Source: Monarcha castaneiventris obscurior
Lineage: Eukaryota; Chordata; Aves; Passeriformes; Monarchidae
DNA: 64,000 bases
Direction: 5' to 3'
NCBI GenBank assembly: GCA_026261815.1
Contig: JAMPIT010000510.1
Location: 18,262,001 to 18,326,000, forward strand
Shown here: piece by piece, positions 1 to 13,297 of the stretch
Numbering within the stretch: position 1 is the stretch's first letter
How the letters are laid out: the number at the start of each line of letters is the position of its first letter
Notes under the pieces: generated by a model
What the model saw: the letters and a program-made list of their open reading frames with translations, nothing else
Told to the model about the DNA's origin: nothing
Database searches by the model: none
Program-made: the position numbers and the translations under genes

Positions 1-2803
1 AGGTGGCTGAGCACACAGATGGGTGAAACATGAGCAGTAATTTAGGGAGCCATGAGGTGGTGTCCTGTGACCAGAAGGTATTGTCCACAGTTTTTGCAAA
101 AAGGGGCAAAGAGTTGTGAACATTGCGGGGAAACCTGGGCTTTATTTAGCTACAGTGAAAAAAACTGCTTGTACCAGCAGCCTGCACAAGTACTGAGAGG
201 TTCTGGTGGTAAACTATGAAATAATTTAATGATCTGTTCAAATTAAACGCAAAATCAGAGATTAGAGGGGGCTGGTTGGTATCACCTATAGTCATGCTCA
301 ATAACATCCCGTTCTGTGATTCGTTCCACTCAGCTCGCTGGGATTACAATAGTTGTAAAATAAGGCAGCAGAACTGAGCTTTCAGGTGAAAAGCACATAC
401 AGTGAGCATTGTAAGACCTGTGGAAAAAAAAATCCTTTTTTTTATTTAGTCTTTGTACTCATAACTTGTCCCTTGAAATCTGCATAATAGAATACAAATA
501 GGATCTACAAATTCAATTTTTTTAGTCTAAACTATCAGGATCAATATTCAGATGCTTTGGTGGAGTTTTAACTCCCATGCAATTGTCACTGTTTTAAATC
601 ACTTTTATAGCTAGAATAAATTTTCACTGAAAGCAGGTTTTTTTGCAACATTTCTTTTCCAGTTAAAAAAAAGAACAAGAGCAAAGACTACCAAACAAAA
701 TGCAACTTGTCTAAAATCTCATAAAATCTCTTACACAAGAATCTATCAAGCCTGGGAAAATATGTGTTCTTTTGTAAAAACATATTTTTCCTTGAAGTCA
801 TTGCTAGATTACAAAAGTTCACATAACATATTGGTATGTGTATGTGTTTATGTAAGACAGACCTCTGTATTTCACTTTCTGATGTCAGTGTTGCCTTGAC
901 AACTGTATTTTATTGATTAGTAGAATATATGTAATTTGGTTCAGAGCTGCATCATCTTACAAGGTCATTTTTCTTTGTGAGAAGTTGTTTCATTTTCTTA
1001 TCCTCTGAGTAAAATTATTTTTCTTATATGAGAAATAACATTCTTTTGATCCTTTTGGGGGTGGTTCTGTGACTATACTCAAAACCCAACAGAGTTTGAC
1101 AAATGCATGCTGATAAAGTCATTAAATACATTTCTACTGATACATGCATTGCTTATTCAAGTTCTTTTACTGCATATATTAACCTAATATCTAATCTGTA
1201 ACTTCACTGGTTACCAACTGGAGACTCCATCCATGCAGTTCCAGTTACTACACACCTTCAGGGTGCTTTTCCTCCGGAGATCTGAAGTTCCAAATAGTAA
1301 TACTTCTCAGAATCTCTTTGAACTTGATATTATTACAGAATTTATTTGACACTTAGATAAGCCGTCATGTGAAAAACTTCCCCCAAAGAGTAAATAGTAC
1401 TGAGAATAGCTCCTGAAATTGAACTCTTACACCCTTATTCTACCCATTGTGGATTTGTCAGATCTATGGATTGGTTCCTGACAGAGGACTGTATCATTTA
1501 GCAAACCGATTGTCCCATTGCCAGTCCAATTTCTGTGAGTGCTGGTCAGGTTTATGAGAAGTTTTGGTCCTGAAGAGCTTTCATTTTCACACAAACTGAG
1601 CAGGGGAGAGGTTGGGTAGGCAGGATGCTGTGTCTTGGTTCAGATGGTGCCATGGCCTGTTTATGTGGGCAGCTGGAGGATTCGCATAGTTAGGTTTACC
1701 AAACCTCCTCCTGTTTTGGTTTTGTCCTTTCCCCATGTGTTTATTTGTCTCATGGTTTATGAGTATCACAGGAGCCAAGAGCAGTCAGGGTGTGCAGTTT
1801 CCTGGATGAAATCAGACAGGGGAATGACAAGAAAAAAGTAAAGAGGCCAAGGAGGAGGAGGAGGAGTACAAATAATGGATGGGAAAGTAATGAAGTTCAG
1901 CCAGATGTTGATGTAAAAGCTGTCTTTTTTTTATGTGGAACTGAAAGCATAGCCATCCCTACAGTCCTAATATTAACAATTTACAAATTATAGCAGTGAT
2001 TGTATTTAGATGTCATACAGAAGGTAAATGATGGGAATGAGTTGTCAACACACATAGGAAAACAAGTCTGAAAATCTCTAGCACTTTCTTTAAATGTAAT
2101 AGTTCCTGACAATTAAATATCCCATTGGTTGCTATCTAAATATTTATCTTTGGTGAAATTACAAGAAGTCCACAGTCAGAAAAAACCCACGCTCTTCTGT
2201 TCTCTGTTGTAAAGATTAAATTATGTTCTACTTTTGAAAAAACACTTGATTCCTGGGTCTATCCTATTGTACTTTTCTGGAGAATTTTGAAAAAAAGAAA
2301 GAGAAGAGAGTCTGCCATTGATGGCAAGCAGGAATAAAGGCACTGTTACTAGATTGTGATTCTGAAGGTTGTTTTCTGTGCTAAGTCAGAGGCCATAATG
2401 TGAAATAATGCTTTTAATCTTTTGGATTAAAACATTCAGCAACAGGTCTTCCTAGCAACAAGGCCCCAAGTAACAGAGCCTCATTTTTTTGCAAGGATCC
2501 TGCAGTCTTACATGGATTTTCTGGGTCAGTCGCTGGCAGCAACAACACTAATTTATTCCAGATGAAAGTCAGGCTGACTATCATTAGCAATACCAGGGTA
2601 TTTGTCTGAAAAATCAAGAAACACTGGCATTTGCTAGAGAGACCATGTGTCCTGTGGAGAGCCCAGTCCATTTAATTCAAGATTTAGGTACCTGGGTTTA
2701 AGTAGCTGGTCCAGTCAATTTGTCATGACTGCTTAAATTCCTTGTACAGTCTTAGGAGAGCAGTAGTTGCTTTCTGAAGATATGAGGAGGAAAATCTGTT
2801 CCC

Positions 2804-2834
2804 CCTCTCCATCCATCCATCCGTCCACCCACCC
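2804..2834. repeat. CCAT-type tetranucleotide repeat
   Basis: Imperfect units: CATC CATC CATC CGTC CACC CACC. Confidence 0.8.
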
Positions 2835-5800
2835 AAGGATGATTCAGTCTGCCTTATTCAAGTAAATACCCCTTCCACTGGGATTATAGAGGAACAATAG
2901 GAAATAAATGCTGGCAGTTCCATGCAGTTGGGTTTTACTCATTTGAAGATGGATGTGACTTATCTTCCTCTTGCATAATAGCCCAAGAATTAGAGCACTC
3001 CCCCCAGAGAGAGGCAGTCCTGGGCTCTACTTGTTCTGAGTGGGTTGAGCTCACATCTCCTACATTTAACTCAGAAGAGCTAAATTCCTCCCTTCGTAGG
3101 ATGACCATCCGTAAGTCTCCATGCTTTTGGTTTTTTATCCTTTCCTTTTCTGCCTGTCTGTGAGGACTGTAAGCTCTGTAGGGCCCCAGCTAGTTTGTCA
3201 TTAAACATTTGAGCATCACTGACTGTTGCAAGGTTCTGATTTTGACTTTGTAATGAAATACAAATAATGGCAACAGTTGTGCAAATTTGTCTATTTGCAC
3301 CACAAAAAATGCTGAGTAAAAGCTTTGTTCTTGTGAATGCATTACATATTTTTGGCTGGTATTGATAAAAGTTGGGCTTTGTACGGCCTTTCGTTGTGAA
3401 ATGGTTTGTGAAACAGAGGCTGGGTCTGCCAGGATGTTGGATTTGATGAGTATTTAGGGAATTGCTGATTGCTTGATGGTTTGATATGGCCATGATTATG
3501 TCCTCATTTTTGTTGTCTCTTGTAGAGACATTCATGCTGGAGCTTGCTAGATTTGTAGCACTGGGAATTATGATGCTCCAAGGACCTTTCTTGCAAATTA
3601 CTCTTTTCGGAGATTTTTTTGGACCTAGGTGAATATGTAGCTCAGGACAGGAGTAAGCTGCAGAGCTCCTACTCAGTGGCACAGCCCCTCACTATCTTTT
3701 TCTCTTGGAGTCTCTAAAGAAGCAAGCAGTGGGAGGGAGGGAGGGACAGACAGGGCTGAGAGCACTGTGAGGACACGGTGCTGTGGGGCCATTATGTGGT
3801 CAATCTGCAGCACTGGCGAAGAATGCAGCAGTGATGTGTTCCTTGCATGAGTCATCCTGGAGCTGCTGAAAGTTGGAGCAGCCCATTGCCCAGTGATGAC
3901 TAGTGGTTGACCTTTATTTCCATCTTAGAGATTATTGTAAAATTGAAATTAATTTCTGCTTTCTGAGCACTGACATCAGTGCAGCCTGGTTTCCTACGAA
4001 TTTGGATTCCTTTCCCCCACCTCACTGAAACCAAGTCCTTCCCCTCCTCCATGTCACTTCCCAGCTCTCTCTCCCATCCCTTAAATATTTGCAAGAGAAG
4101 GGGTACAGATACAGATGCTGATGCAGAGTGTTGTGTACTCTGCAGCCAACTTCTCAGCATGCATAGTGGGTCACCCCACAAACGCCATTCCCTTACTGGA
4201 ATGCTGATTTCTATACCTTCTTTTACTCAGCACCATCTTTTCTAAAATGCACTATCTTTAGGACATGGCTCCTCCTGTCAGATTTGACTGAAACTGGCCA
4301 GTAGATTATGAAATTATTTTGGGGGGCAGGAGGGTGTCCCAGAGGGACAGATGGTATAAATATTATTTCTTTAGGAAGCAGTTGTACAAATGTGCTGTAA
4401 TGCATGCAGAAATTAAAAGAATTATGAAGAAATTGGTAGGTGAAGTTCTGTGAGTTGTGTTGTGAAAGAAGACATGAAAGGAATGCATTTTTAGGTTTTC
4501 TGTAAATTTTTTTAATTATTATTGAAATTGAATTACATGAAAAATTGTTGAGCAATTCAACAATTGAGTTGCTCCTCCATCATAAAGAAAGTGTGGGTCT
4601 CACCCTTGCAGTTCATCCCTAATGTGTTCCAGCCCAGCCAGTGACGAATTTGGTCTGAACTTATCAAGCATAGCAAACACTTACACAACTCACAGATAGT
4701 TAACATTACATCTGTACATTGCACCTATGAAGTGACAGTTGTTTTGGTCATCTGCGACTTTGCCACCTTTAAAAGTGGCAAACTATTAAAAGTGTTATCA
4801 ACTCCATGTGCCCATTTTATTAAATAACCTTTAAGAGATAGATAAAGTCAGATTTGGAAGACCTGAGTCTGCTTTTTAGAAAAATATTCTGGCTGTGGTT
4901 AGGATCTAAGATTTTAGGAGAAACATAAGAGCAGAAACTAATATTGTTTCTAAGTATACCCGCTTGTGCTACATATTAAAGGAAACTGTCATTCCCCTGT
5001 GAGTATTGTGAAAGCATGCACCTCTGATGTGCACAACAACAAGCTGTACAGATCACAGCTTGGAGTCAAGGTGGTTGCACAGTATTGTGTGCTGTTATTT
5101 CTTGGTAGCTAGTGCAGGTTTTTCCAGTACAAAATTATTTGAGGAGGTGTCTGGCAGAATGGATCTAAATAACTTACAAATTTTGTATATTTATGGATGA
5201 AACAAGTACTAAATAAATATTAAATAAATAAAGGTAAAACCCCACAGCAAAGCTATTTATTATATTTCAGTTAGGGATCTTCCATCTTAACATTCCTGAG
5301 ATCTCATTTGTGATGCTGTCATATCTCATTTTTTCATCTCCTGAAAGAAATATTTGCCTTAGGGGTATGGTATCATTGTCATAAAAATGAGCTGGTGCTA
5401 ACTGGCCTCATGGCTAATTGCTGTCCTTCGAGCAGCTCTCTTAGCATGCAGCTCTTGAGGCTGCTTTGGAAGGGGCTTTATGATTACCACAAATGCTAAT
5501 GCCCTGATGTCTTCCAAAATGATGGAGGAGAGCATTTTGCCCTTTTCATTTTGAGGCATCACAAAGTCTTGGAGACTTTTAAGGCCAATTGCCAGATGTG
5601 ATTAAAAATTAATGAAACAGAAAAATTGTACCTGATCCCCCTGACACACTTGAGTAACAGCTTTTTCTAAGATTGCTTTTCTAAATTATTCTTTTTGTAC
5701 CTGTGTTTTTCTCTCGTCTGACCACAATGACTTCTTCCTTATCATTAAAAATGGAAAACAATAATAGAGGACAATGGGGGATTTTTTTCATGCAGTTCCC

Positions 5801-8800
5801 TGCAAATTCTGGTTGGATTTTTTCATTGCACATAAGATGAACTATCAAGACAGACTGAAATGTGAAACTGGGGTAATAAGAGAGGAAGGAGATCTGCTGC
5901 TGTTTAGTGCTACAAGAGGTGTCTTTGGTAAAGCTCACCCTCAGTCTGTGCAAATTGAAACATTTTCAAAAAAATACCTGTTATTTTGGGATAGGCCTAC
6001 ACTGCTTTTCTTCAAAGCCTGTCTGTATTGGAAGAGAGACTAAATATCATCTTTTCTGTGTGCTATTACCTCAGCCTTTAAATATTCTAAAGGAAAAGAA
6101 GTAGAAAAGAGCGGGCAGTGAGGAGGAGTGCAGTCTCTGCATTGATGCTTTAGAAGGTTATTGGGGAATATTAGTGCTCAGGCCCTGAGACTGAAGAAAA
6201 ACAGTAATTCAACAGCAAGTAATTAATACTAATTAATGCTTCTTTACTACTTTATGTGTGGTGAGGATTGCAGACACCAGCTAAATGTAGAGACTTGGTT
6301 GTACATAGATTTTGTTCTTCAAATTCTGTCAATCTTTTCAAACAGCTATAAGTAAGCAAGTATATATTTGACTGAATATCTTTCTTTGCCAAAGCAGAGA
6401 AACACAGTAATCCTTGTCTGTGAACTACTCACAAGGTTTTGAATGCCAAAGGTTTTAGGGCTAAATTCTGATATTTTTTACTGATACTAAATATGAATGT
6501 ACTCTTCAGGTTATTTATTGGTAGTGAGAGTGTCTGGTGTTTGATAAAAATATTCACTGTGAAGAATTGTTTTGGACAGGTATTTATCATTAAGATTATA
6601 ATTTAGGGACTTCCTTTACTTGGAAGAACATACTCCTGCCTGGTCAGACACACTTTTTGTTCATTGTGCCCTGTTTGGGATAACCATGGGCTATTTGGAA
6701 GGCTGGTATTTGCCTGACACAAATATTTCTCCCTTGAGAGTAGACTTTCATGATAATCCATCACCTTATCATGATGTAAGTACGCACAGTTACTCAGAGT
6801 CATTGCAGTTACGTAGTTCCCCCCAACAGGATACTGTTAAATAAACAGCGTTATTTGAGGAATTGGCAATTCCCTCTTCCATGCTTCGCTCAAAGTATAT
6901 TCTTAGCTTTTCATTCACTGGTGTTTATGCTTTCCTGGAATCTGTTCTTCTGCCTTCTGAAACTCACAGTTGTGCAGACCTTTGATCCGAACAAATCTGT
7001 CATAGTTTGGAGAGATCTGCACTTTTGTATTCTTCAGAAGTGAGGGTTAACAAACCTGGGCACTGCAGCTGAGGTTGTCATCCAGCACCCCTTACCCACA
7101 AAGCAGCACTGCATGAAATGGCCCAATTTCTGTGAGCAGGGATGCAAATGGTGCTGAGATGCCAGCACAGCAGGAATGTAAGATACTGCTTGCAAGAAAA
7201 GAAGAGAAGTTTATGGGGTTTCTGCTGAATAGCTACAGGTGTGGCAATCCAGAGGTAGTTAAATGCAAGGTCTGGAAAAGTAAGCACTGCATTCCAGCCA
7301 CACACTGCTCAAGTTGGTATCTCCTCCTCAGAACAGAGCTTGAACTGTCTCATCAAAATATCAACTTCAGCAAAGAGTTGTAAATTTGCCACCTAGCCGG
7401 TTTGAGACCAAAGCAACCTGTTTAGTCAGGTGTGTCTCAGAAACTGTCCTGGATCCAGGATTCCTCTAAGGAAGAGTAAATATTAGTCCTGCAGGTTTTG
7501 ACAGAGAGTGAATTAGAGGAACTTTCACTCTCCACTTTGGCCTTATTTTCCATGGTTTATTTCAACTTAGTAGATGAAGTCTTTTTAAGATAAAAATGAG
7601 CATGGCCATCCTTGGGAGGAGAAAAAGCTGACTCTATTTATTTAATTTTTTTTTTTAACTGGTCATTTTACAGGATGTGGCTGCAGTTATTATCAGTCCC
7701 AGTACATGAGTCAGATGGTGGTATTATCGAGTTATTCCTTACTTTGTGTTTGCATAAGATCCAGTGAAGGAAATGTGACTGCCTTCACAGGCAGTGGAGT
7801 TCAACATTTTCCTAAATTCAGTGACAGAGCACATGGAGGAATGAAATTTGACAGAGACTCACTGAAGTATCCTGAGCATTAGTGGGATAGCTGTGAAAAC
7901 CGAGACAGTAAAAAACACAGTTGGAGAGCCAGAAAGAAAAGATACTTGTGAAAATAAAAGTGAAAAGGAGCCCAGGAGTAAGAAATTCTCTGTTTTGTTG
8001 AAAATACAGGAGAGATGAAGGGTGTGTGGTTCTTTTTCAGATCTGCTTCTCATGTAAATAGTACAATGCATGCCTTATGGCACAATCCAGCAAAGCAAGG
8101 ATGGAAATAAATGTTAGACATATTTAGGTGCAGTGATTTCAATTACAAAAATCTGTTGAAAATCTTGATCAGGAAAACAACCTTATTCCTTCTTAAGATA
8201 GTGTGAAACTGCACAGTTGGACCCCTTACAGCAGGAGTTTAAATTTATCTTTTCTTCAGAAGAAAATTACATTTATCGTTTGATTATGATCTAGGTTACA
8301 GGAATATACTGCTGTAAAAATATAGCATTACTGGAATTTTCCAAGTCCAAAAATAATTTAGTGTCCAAACACGTATTTTATCTGATTTATGGCTTCACAG
8401 CCATGCCTAAGCCAGTACTGCCAAATAAAATTTTCTTTACTGTGATATGTATGCAGTTCTTTTTAAGGTATTTGGAATGATGTCTAACATTTAAATTAAG
8501 CAAAAGTTTCCTTCTAAAAATATTCTGCTATATTTATATTTTTAAAGTACAGTTTCATCTTTTACATTTTAGAAGTGTAACTTCATTTCTTACAGTATCA
8601 GTGCTCAAATATATCTATGATATGCTTAACTAAATCAAGGACTCAATACATGCAAAAAACATGTAGTAATATCCTACAAGAGCATTTTTTTTCTTAATAT
8701 CATTGTGAAAGTACTTTTCTGTACTTCAATAATTTACCAGTTCTGTTCAATGAATATCTCTCAGGAAAGCAATCAGACAAAAAAAATAAGAGTGAATTTG

Positions 8801-11675
8801 CCGTCAGCTCCCCATATATGAGTGTGTTCCTGATACCTCTGTAGAAATGTGTAACTGAAATAACATTTGCATAAATTCATTTAGTAAGGATGCATTAGCT
8901 GATGCCAGTGAATGTGAGGATGCTTAATCAAACAGTAAATAGCAATGCATGTCTAAGCATTGATCAGGTAATGCAGACATTGTCAGAAGAATTAAATAGA
9001 TCATGATGTCCTTTTGTTCTTTCTCTTTATTTAGTGTAATATACTGTTGCTTTCTAAATCTCCTTAGGGTCTTTAATAAAGAAAGATCTCTTCACTTAAT
9101 TTCGACATCTGCGTAATTGGGGTGCTAAATCATCCTCAGGGATGTAATCAAAATTATTCTACTATGTAACAATTTTCTGGATTTTCTACTTAGTTTAGAG
9201 CAGAAGGAACAGATTTAGGTAATTGCAATCTGTTGCATTGCCTTAAAGTTCAAGCATTGATCATTATAATACAATAGTTATGAAATCAAAGATCTCCAAG
9301 TCCCTTGTAAGTAAACCTAATTCAAAAATCAAAATAAACATTGTGGTAGATATAGTTACAGTGTAGGAAAATCTGATCCACAAAGACAGTTTACCAGAGT
9401 TATAGGATTTGGTTTGCCAGATTCAAATCACAAACCAGCATCAGTATCTGGAAAAAAAAATCTCTAAATCTGACATCCCAATCATTCCTTTAGCTACACA
9501 AAATGCACCAAATAACTACCTGAATGCTAGACTCTGTTTATAACAAAGTCACAGGATCTGTGCACCAACACTTTCCATGCTTAATGGGAAGGTGATAGCA
9601 GTAACTGTGAAACTGAGGCTTTGTTCACAAGGTGCCCCATGCAGAGATGGGATCCAAGAAGGAAACCCCAGACTGGGATTTCACCACCTCCTGCCATTCC
9701 CTGCCTGCTGATCAGTCTCTTGGCCCTAACCCCACAGGTGCCAGGTGATATATTTGTTCTGGTTCCAGGTATTTCTGCTTGAAGTCAGTGAAGTTTCCTT
9801 TGTTCTGGGAAACTGAGAAAAGGGCAGGGATCCCAACACTTGTACAGTTTCAGCCTTTGGTCAAATTATATGGTCGCCAGTGTGCACATCAATTGAATGA
9901 GATTTCCTGGATTTATTCTAAGAAAAAACAACAGTAGGGCAGGACTCCAACCTAAAATCATATGCTAAGCAGGAGAGATTTCAGCTAATATTATCCCTTG
10001 GAGTTATGCCGAACTCCTAATTCAAGTGCTCAATGCATGGTAAAGTTCCTGTAGTGACACTCTGCAAAAGAGCAGCTCAGCTTAGAAGTGGTGCAGAGAG
10101 TGACATGGAAGTTCAGCCAAGGCTTGTGGGCACTGCAGCATCCTTCTGGAAACCATCTGCCCATGCTCTCCGAGAACATTTTTCCTGCAAACAGGCCATA
10201 TGTAAATTTCTTGATGCACCCTCAATTTCCACTGTATAATAGCACTAATGACCTTGACAGAAAGCATTTCCTAGGGATTAATAACCATTTGAGATTTAAT
10301 GACCTGAGGCTATGCCTCAGGCCATCAACTCCTTCAAGCTGCTCATTAAATCCTTAGGGTACACAGTCTGCTTCAATCACTCCTGCTTAAGCATTTGCTC
10401 AGTGTCACCTAATAACAATATTCTCCCTGAGGTATTTCCTCTTCAGAGGCCCTGGAAATGTGTTTGTCCTTAAGACTTTTGGGAAAAGAACTCATCACTA
10501 ATTTTTCAGGTGACTGTGTTACAAGTCAGAGCATTTACTCAGGCTGTCACTGAACTTTTGGTGTGAGGAACTCAGTAAAAATGAGATAGTTAAATTCATA
10601 AATTGCACCTTGAAATATAAACTATTTGTTCCAGTTGCTTACAATCTCATAATATAAATCAAGAGCCAGTGGCGTCCCCCATCCAAACACCAGTGGTTCA
10701 GCCAAAGGTAACTCATTTGAGAGGTGATTTTGAAGAGGCTACCACTTCCTAGCAAAGACTGGCTTCATACCAGCTCTAAAAGACACCCCAAATTCAGAAG
10801 GAACAATATAGAGCAGAGTTGCCTATTGGAAGAGAAATGCTCTGGCAGGCCAATTTCTTACCAATGAAATCATAAGTCAAAGACTGTGTATTGTCCCATG
10901 TTATGGTACATACTTGTGAAGGCTGACGTTGTTTTTCTGTTGAAGATTTTTCATTTAAGGGAACATTCTTCCCATATTCAGAAGGCACCAAGCACAATTG
11001 GATCTTAGTTAAATCTGCTGCTGTGGTGTTACATCGTGTTCCCTGTTTATTTGTGTAAGAGTGCGGCGCAGCATGCCAAATAGGCATGGCACAAACAAAT
11101 TGCTATTACGAGTTTCTTCCCAGAGTTTCTAAACTGAGAGAGAAAGAAGTGCTTGGGGAAGAAGGCAATCAACAACAGTTGTAGGAAGCTGATACAGCAA
11201 GCGTGGTGCAGAGTGATGTGTCTACAAATCAGTTATATTGTCTTCACATCAATTACAAGAATTCTCTGGTGAGGCTCTGCCAGGATCACGTTCTCACATT
11301 AGTCTCTGTTGTGCGCTGAGCAATCAGTTCCCTTGTTATGTCTAGGGAGAACTAGGAACAGGGCTCTTAGGGAGCTGGAAAGTGGAAATGCCTACCCATC
11401 TGTCTGGGAAGACCTACCCTCAACCTGACTTTAACTTGGAACCAGCCCTGGGCTTTGAGCTAATGTCTTTGTCCAGAGGCAGCCCACATACTTAGGGAAA
11501 GAATAGTATTTCTAAATTAGCAAATTCTAAAACTTACAAGTACTGGGAGTTGTTTATAAGGTGAGATACTTCATCTTATAAAACAATTAGGAAAACCTGG
11601 ATACCAAGAAATGCATAGTATCAACTTCAAGGGAGGAAATCTTGATAATCGGAGCTTAATTCTGGTGAGATACAG

Positions 11676-11688
11676 ATGTAACATATAT

Positions 11689-11720
<32 letters not shown>

Positions 11721-11722
11721 GG
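11676..11722. repeat. TA / ATAC simple repeat
   Basis: Runs of (TA)n flank six or seven CATA units (ACATACATACATACATACAT), and a TATATGGAATATATACATAC tail follows. Confidence 0.9.
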
Positions 11723-12647
11723 AATATATACATACAGATATGTATGGAAACCAGCAGGTGAATTGTTCATCAATAAGGCGTTGTGGTGATTAGGGGGTGA
11801 ACAACATAAGTACTTGGTTGTTTGTGTTTCAGATTAGTGGATTTTGAGGTCAGGTAGCTAATTCCATGGTAGGCTTTGTGTGGGAAATACGTGCTGTTTG
11901 TGGTAAACGCTGAGCACCTACACAGGAATGTTCCTACATAAATCTCAAATCCCATTGCAAACAGGGATACAGATCACTACACCATCACTGCAAGTGGTGA
12001 ATATCAGGTGCAAATAAGTGAAATTAGGGACCTCAAGTCACACAGTACATTAACAGGATGTGCCTCAAAGGAGAATTTCACTGGAAATGTCTTTAGCTTT
12101 ATATACCTGTTCCTCCCAAATTCTCTGTATAGACCATAGACAAGAATGAGCTCTTTGTGTGCACAAGCCATTTTACCTTTCTCACACATTAAGATAAGAT
12201 AAATATTTTGAAGGGAGTACCTCCTTCTCTCCCTAGCCTTCGGTAGCACCTAGGATTGATAGTTCCAATGCCGCTGCAGATAGGTGAGATGATTTCCATT
12301 CTTTATATTGAAAAATCCCAATGTATGTTAATAAATATTCTGCATGCATGACGGGTTGGCTGCTGTGAAGGCAGGTCATCTAGATATTTCAGTTCTGATA
12401 TGTCCTACTGAAGGCTGTTTTGTAAAACCAATCCCTCTGCTGAGACTTTTACTGTTGTGTGGAACACACGGGTGTGCCGCCGATCCAACTCTGCTTCTTG
12501 TGCTGGTTTGAAACACACATGCTGCATCATTCCCATGTAGATTTTAGGTGTAGGAATACAGCCCTGGTTGGAATTTCCTCCCTTAATTCTATCGAGAATT
12601 CAAATGAGAGCCAGATGAGTTTTTTCCTGTTCATTTAGAAGAAAAAT

Positions 12648-12688
12648 GCAAAACATCATGAGAAACTTTAAAACTCCAACACTCCCTG
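12648..12688 (+). repeat. 41-bp direct repeat, copy 1
   Basis: Begins GCAAAACATCATGAGAAACT and continues TTAAAACTCCAACACTCCCTG. A second copy lies at 13257-13297 with a single difference (A to G in CAACACTCC). Not low complexity. Confidence 0.93.
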
Positions 12689-13256
12689 AAAGTTCTCACC
12701 ACAATAACATTTTCCTGAAAAAGTGCTTTCCAGTGGGATTTGAGCTTGCAGGTGATAAGCATTCATTATGTTTTTCTACCCTCGATGAGGAAAGGCCAGG
12801 TTGGTAAACAATTAGTGAAGGAAATTCTTTGAAATACATTCAACAAATAGTAGCTTTGTAGTCTCAGTTTTGAGGCTACTTTTAGCAGCCTCAAACTGGC
12901 TTTGGCTTGGTGTTATGGAAAGATTAATGAAAGCCCCATCTCTCTTCCCAAAATCAGAGTCAGCCAATGGAGCACCACAATAATAATTTTCATCTTTTGG
13001 CAGTGTTGCCTTCCCTGGACATCCTCCAGTGCAGGTAAAGCAGTGGCTTCCAGGCTGATTTGTTTGGGTTGTTGTTTGTCCTTAAAGATGAAGCTGGACC
13101 AAAAAATGTGAAACCGTAATTTTCAGTGCACCAGTGTGATTTCTTAGCAAGAAATAAGCTTTCAGAGCATAATGCCATGGCCACAGAATAGTGTGGGTCA
13201 TGGGTTTCTAACTACCATTACAGTGTAAAAAAACACTGCAAAATGCAAAGTATCAG

Positions 13257-13297
13257 GCAAAACATCATGAGAAACTTTAAAACTCCAACGCTCCCTG
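13257..13297 (+). repeat. 41-bp direct repeat, copy 2
   Basis: Same 41 bases as the copy at 12648-12688 apart from one substitution. The flanks differ apart from a nearby ATGCAAA-type similarity. Confidence 0.93.

Noticed and set aside
11676..11722. Regular short repeats resembling a CRISPR array
   Set aside because: Simple TA/ATAC microsatellite without spacers, in a vertebrate intron.
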